Below, one piece after another: positions 4,655-6,511 of a stretch of DNA of 6,511 nucleotides. The stretch covers positions 1 through 6,511 of the forward strand of contig JAFYIF010000164.1 in the NCBI GenBank assembly GCA_017538775.1, given 5' to 3'. The notes under the pieces were generated by a model, which was not told the origin of the DNA, searched no databases, and was given only the letters and a program-made list of their open reading frames with translations. The position numbers and the translations under genes are program-made. This DNA comes from Oscillospiraceae bacterium. Its GTDB lineage: Bacteria; Bacillota; Clostridia; Oscillospirales; Oscillospiraceae. Position 1 is the first letter of the stretch, and every line of letters starts with the position of its first letter.

Positions 4655-5578
4655 ATGAAAGCAAACGCGATCCGGCATGTGGCGGTGCCGCTGCTGGCGG
4701 CTTTAATCTGGGGCACGGCTTTTGTGTTCCAGAGCCTCTGCGCCCGGAGCCTGCCGCCCTTCACCGTCAACGCGCTGCGGAGCTTTCTGGCCGTGGGGGT
4801 GCTGCTGCCGGTCTCCGGGCTGCGGACGGGGGCGCTGCGCCGCCGGGGGGAGGCTCTGCCCATAGACTGGCGGGGGCTGCTGCGGGGCTCCCTGGTCTGC
4901 GGGAGCTTCCTCTTTCTGGGCACGGCCCTCCAGCAGATGGGCATCGCCACGACCACGGCGGGGAAGGCCGGGTTCATCACCGCCTTTTATGTGGTGCTGG
5001 TGCCGGTCTTCGGCGTGTTTCTGAAAAAGCGCGTGGGGGCGCGGGTCTGGGTCTGCGTGGCCCTGGTGGCCGTCGGACTCTGGCTGCTGTGCATCCAGGC
5101 CGGGGAGTCTTTGACCATGGAACCCGGCGACGGGCTGCTGATCGGCTGCGCCGTGGCCTACGCCTGTCAGGTGCTGTCCGTGGACCGCTTCGCCCAGAAG
5201 CTGGACAGCATCCGCCTGTCCATCGGGCAGTTTCTGGTGGTCGGGCTTCTCTCCGGCGTCCTCTCCCTGCTGCTCGAGCGCCCCACCGCCAGCGGGCTGC
5301 ATGAGGCCCTCTGGCCCCTGCTCTACATCGGCGTGATGTCCAGCGGCGTGGCCTACACGCTGCAGGTGGTGGCCCAGCGCGGCGGCAATCCCACGCTGGT
5401 GGGGCTGCTGCTGGGCATGGAGAGCGTCTTCTCCGTGCTGGCCGGGGCGCTGATTTTGGGCGACCGGCTGAGCGGGCGGGAGTACGCCGGCTGCGCGGTG
5501 ATGCTCGCGGCGGTGGTGCTGGCGCAGCTCCCGGTGGAAAAAATGCGCCGACAGAACCCTTGCAATGGTGGGGAATGA
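4655..5578 (+). CDS. EamA/DMT superfamily transporter (probable small-metabolite exporter)
   Basis: 307-residue membrane protein of the drug/metabolite transporter superfamily, typical length for a ten-helix protein with two EamA repeats. The first repeat starts with the family motif LLAALIWGTAFVFQSLCAR (13-31) and continues through FTVNALRSFLAVGVLLP (36-52), GSFLFLGTALQQMGIATTTAGKAGFITAFYVVLVPVFG (83-120). The second repeat begins near GDGLLIGCAVAYACQVLSVDRFA (158-180) and ends with the paralogous PTLVGLLLGMESVFSVLAGALILGDRLSG block (246-274) and a final hydrophobic helix (278-292). The start at ATG 4655 is supported by the promoter at 4596-4624 and a weak ribosome site, GGGG at 4644-4647, 7 nt upstream. 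DMT members export amino acids, nucleosides or other metabolites; nothing here fixes the substrate. The last 19 bases of the gene contain the -35 of the next promoter. Confidence 0.92.
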   Translation: MKANAIRHVAVPLLAALIWGTAFVFQSLCARSLPPFTVNALRSFLAVGVLLPVSGLRTGALRRRGEALPIDWRGLLRGSLVCGSFLFLGTALQQMGIATTTAGKAGFITAFYVVLVPVFGVFLKKRVGARVWVCVALVAVGLWLLCIQAGESLTMEPGDGLLIGCAVAYACQVLSVDRFAQKLDSIRLSIGQFLVVGLLSGVLSLLLERPTASGLHEALWPLLYIGVMSSGVAYTLQVVAQRGGNPTLVGLLLGMESVFSVLAGALILGDRLSGREYAGCAVMLAAVVLAQLPVEKMRRQNPCNGGE

Positions 5579-5588
5579 GTGATACAAT
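5560..5588 (+). promoter_or_regulatory. Promoter for the glycyl-tRNA synthetase gene, overlapping the upstream gene's end
   Basis: TTGCAA (5560-5565, 4 of 6) and TACAAT (5583-5588, 5 of 6) are spaced by 17 bp. The -35 lies inside the final codons of the EamA-family gene, and the -10 starts 4 bases after its stop codon. Transcription would begin near 5595, giving a leader of about 75 nt. Confidence 0.72.
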
Positions 5589-5629
5589 CATGCAGTTAGC
5601 ATTTTTTCGCGACCCCATTTATCATCATC

Positions 5630-5650
5630 TCCCCGGCATCCAGCCGGGGG
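5630..5650 (+). other. Short GC hairpin in the glyS leader just before the ribosome site
   Basis: CCCCGGC (5631-5637) pairs with GCCGGGG (5643-5649) around a 5-nt loop; a U-G pair at 5630/5650 can extend it. A purine tract with AAGGAG (5654-5659) follows. It is not followed by a U-tract and is too small for a T-box, so it is probably a leader stem that keeps the ribosome site exposed or protects the 5' end. Its function is unknown. Confidence 0.4.
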
Positions 5651-5668
5651 AAAAAGGAGACAGACACC

Positions 5669-6511
5669 ATGAAGCAATCCGAAAAAACCCTTGACAAGAT
5701 CGTAGCCCTCTGCAAGAACCGGGGTTTCGTCTTCCCCGGCAGCGAGATCTACGGCGGCCTGGCCAACTCCTGGGACTACGGCCCTCTGGGCGTGGAGTTC
5801 AAGAACAACGTGAAGAAAGCCTGGCTCAAGAAGTTCGTGCAGGAGAGCCCCTACAACGTCGGCCTGGACGCGGCCATCATCATGAACCCCACCACCTGGG
5901 TCACCACCGGCCACGTCAGCAGCTTTTCCGACCCGCTGCTGGACTGCAAGGCCTGCAAGTCCCGCCACCGCGCGGATAAGCTCATCAGCTCGGAGTGCCC
6001 GGACGTCGAGACCGACGCCATGACCTTCGACGAGATGGACGCCTTCATCGCTTCCCATGAGGAGATCGTCTGCCCGCTTTGCGGCAAGCACGATTTCACC
6101 CCGATCCGCAAGTTCAACCTGATGTTCAAGACCGCCATCGGCGTCACCGAGGACTCCAGCAGCATCTGCTATCTGCGTCCCGAGACCGCCCAGGGCATCT
6201 TTGTCAACTTCGCCAACATCGCCCGCACGACGCGCAAGAAGCTGCCCTTCGGCGTGGCGCAGGTGGGCAAGGCGTTCCGCAATGAGATCACCCCGGGCAA
6301 CTTCACCTTCCGCACCCGCGAGTTCGAGCAGATGGAGTGCGAGTTTTTCTGCAAGCCGGGCACCGACCTCGAGTGGTTCGCCTACTGGAAGGATTTCTGC
6401 AAGAAGTGGCTGCTGAGCCTCGGCCTGCATGAGGAGAATCTCCGCATGCGCGACCATGAGCCCGCCGAGCTGGCTTTCTATTCCCGCGCCACCACCGACA
6501 TCGAGTATGCC
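5669..6511 (+). CDS. glyS: Glycine--tRNA ligase, single-chain dimeric (alpha2) type, N-terminal 281 residues
   Basis: The gene runs off the window end after 281 codons; the family is usually about 460 residues, so roughly 60% is seen. It charges tRNA-Gly with glycine in the cytosol using ATP. Evidence: [15 protein letters not shown] (16-30) and [15 protein letters not shown] (33-47), the [23 protein letters not shown] stretch (81-103) carrying a CxxC, a second CPLC (135-138) that completes a likely zinc-binding knuckle, [14 protein letters not shown] (168-181), and class II motif 2, [28 protein letters not shown] (200-227), with the conserved Arg in FRNE. This is the dimeric archaeal/eukaryotic/Gram-positive type (also called glyQS), not the alpha2beta2 GlyQ+GlyS type. 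ATG 5669 has AAGGAG at 5654-5659, 9 nt upstream. Motif 3 and the anticodon-binding domain lie beyond the window. Confidence 0.96.
   Translation, partial: MKQSEKTLDKIVALCKNRGFVFPGSEIYGGLANSWDYGPLGVEFKNNVKKAWLKKFVQESPYNVGLDAAIIMNPTTWVTTGHVSSFSDPLLDCKACKSRHRADKLISSECPDVETDAMTFDEMDAFIASHEEIVCPLCGKHDFTPIRKFNLMFKTAIGVTEDSSSICYLRPETAQGIFVNFANIARTTRKKLPFGVAQVGKAFRNEITPGNFTFRTREFEQMECEFFCKPGTDLEWFAYWKDFCKKWLLSLGLHEENLRMRDHEPAELAFYSRATTDIEYA

Noticed and set aside
4703..5587. Minus-strand open frame of about 295 codons opposite the EamA gene
   Set aside because: It is H/Q/P/G-rich and without recognisable motifs; codon-bias shadow of the transporter gene.
5595..5668. T-box riboswitch before glycyl-tRNA synthetase
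   Set aside because: The leader is only about 75 nt, with no T-box AGGGTGGNACCGCG-type core and no terminator/antiterminator pair.
5588..6457. Minus-strand open frame of about 290 codons opposite glyS
   Set aside because: It is antisense to an unmistakable glycyl-tRNA synthetase, has a low-complexity A/G/L/V composition and no supporting ribosome site or promoter.

Overview
This window looks like a chromosomal segment of a high-GC, gut-type Clostridia (Oscillospiraceae/Ruminococcaceae-like). The inference rests on strongly GC-biased third codon positions, Firmicutes-style GGAGG ribosome sites, a QueT/ThiT ECF vitamin-transport repertoire, a single-chain dimeric-type glycyl-tRNA synthetase, and double-hairpin intergenic repeats of a kind I associate with that group. 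Every gene is on the + strand. No CRISPR array, phage, integrase, transposase or rRNA/tRNA gene is visible.

Layout. The window opens with the last 38 codons of a probable dCMP/cytidine deaminase (to 118). A hairpin-ended repeat (141-301) follows, then a compact pseudoknot-capable leader (306-376) that looks like a preQ1-family riboswitch, then queT (384-929), the S-component for a queuosine precursor. A sigma-A-type promoter overlaps the queT stop codon (926-954) and drives a small uncharacterised cytosolic protein (989-1489) and, 40 bp later, cstA (1530-3239), a CstA-family pyruvate/peptide transporter. A palindrome-rich intergenic tract (3281-3434) precedes a textbook TPP riboswitch (3451-3542). 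Its expression platform is an intrinsic terminator (3557-3608) ending directly against the ribosome site of thiT (3623-4213), the thiamine S-component. A second hairpin-ended repeat (4254-4561) follows, and its right end forms a perfect intrinsic terminator. Next come an extended -10 promoter (4596-4624) and an EamA/DMT-family exporter gene (4655-5578). A promoter lying inside the 3' end of that gene (5560-5588) leads into the glycyl-tRNA synthetase gene (5669 to beyond the window end).

How the parts fit. The common theme is import of small nutrients under RNA control. QueT and ThiT are both substrate-binding S-components that need a shared ECF energising module (EcfA, EcfA', EcfT) not encoded here, and each has a candidate or clear ligand-sensing leader. 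The cstA unit is a separate carbon-nutrient importer paired with a small unknown protein. The exporter and the tRNA synthetase look like independent units with their own promoters. I see no strong evidence for an entirely new multi-gene system. The most interesting items are the queT leader pseudoknot, the unknown protein paired with CstA, and the two families of structured intergenic repeats.
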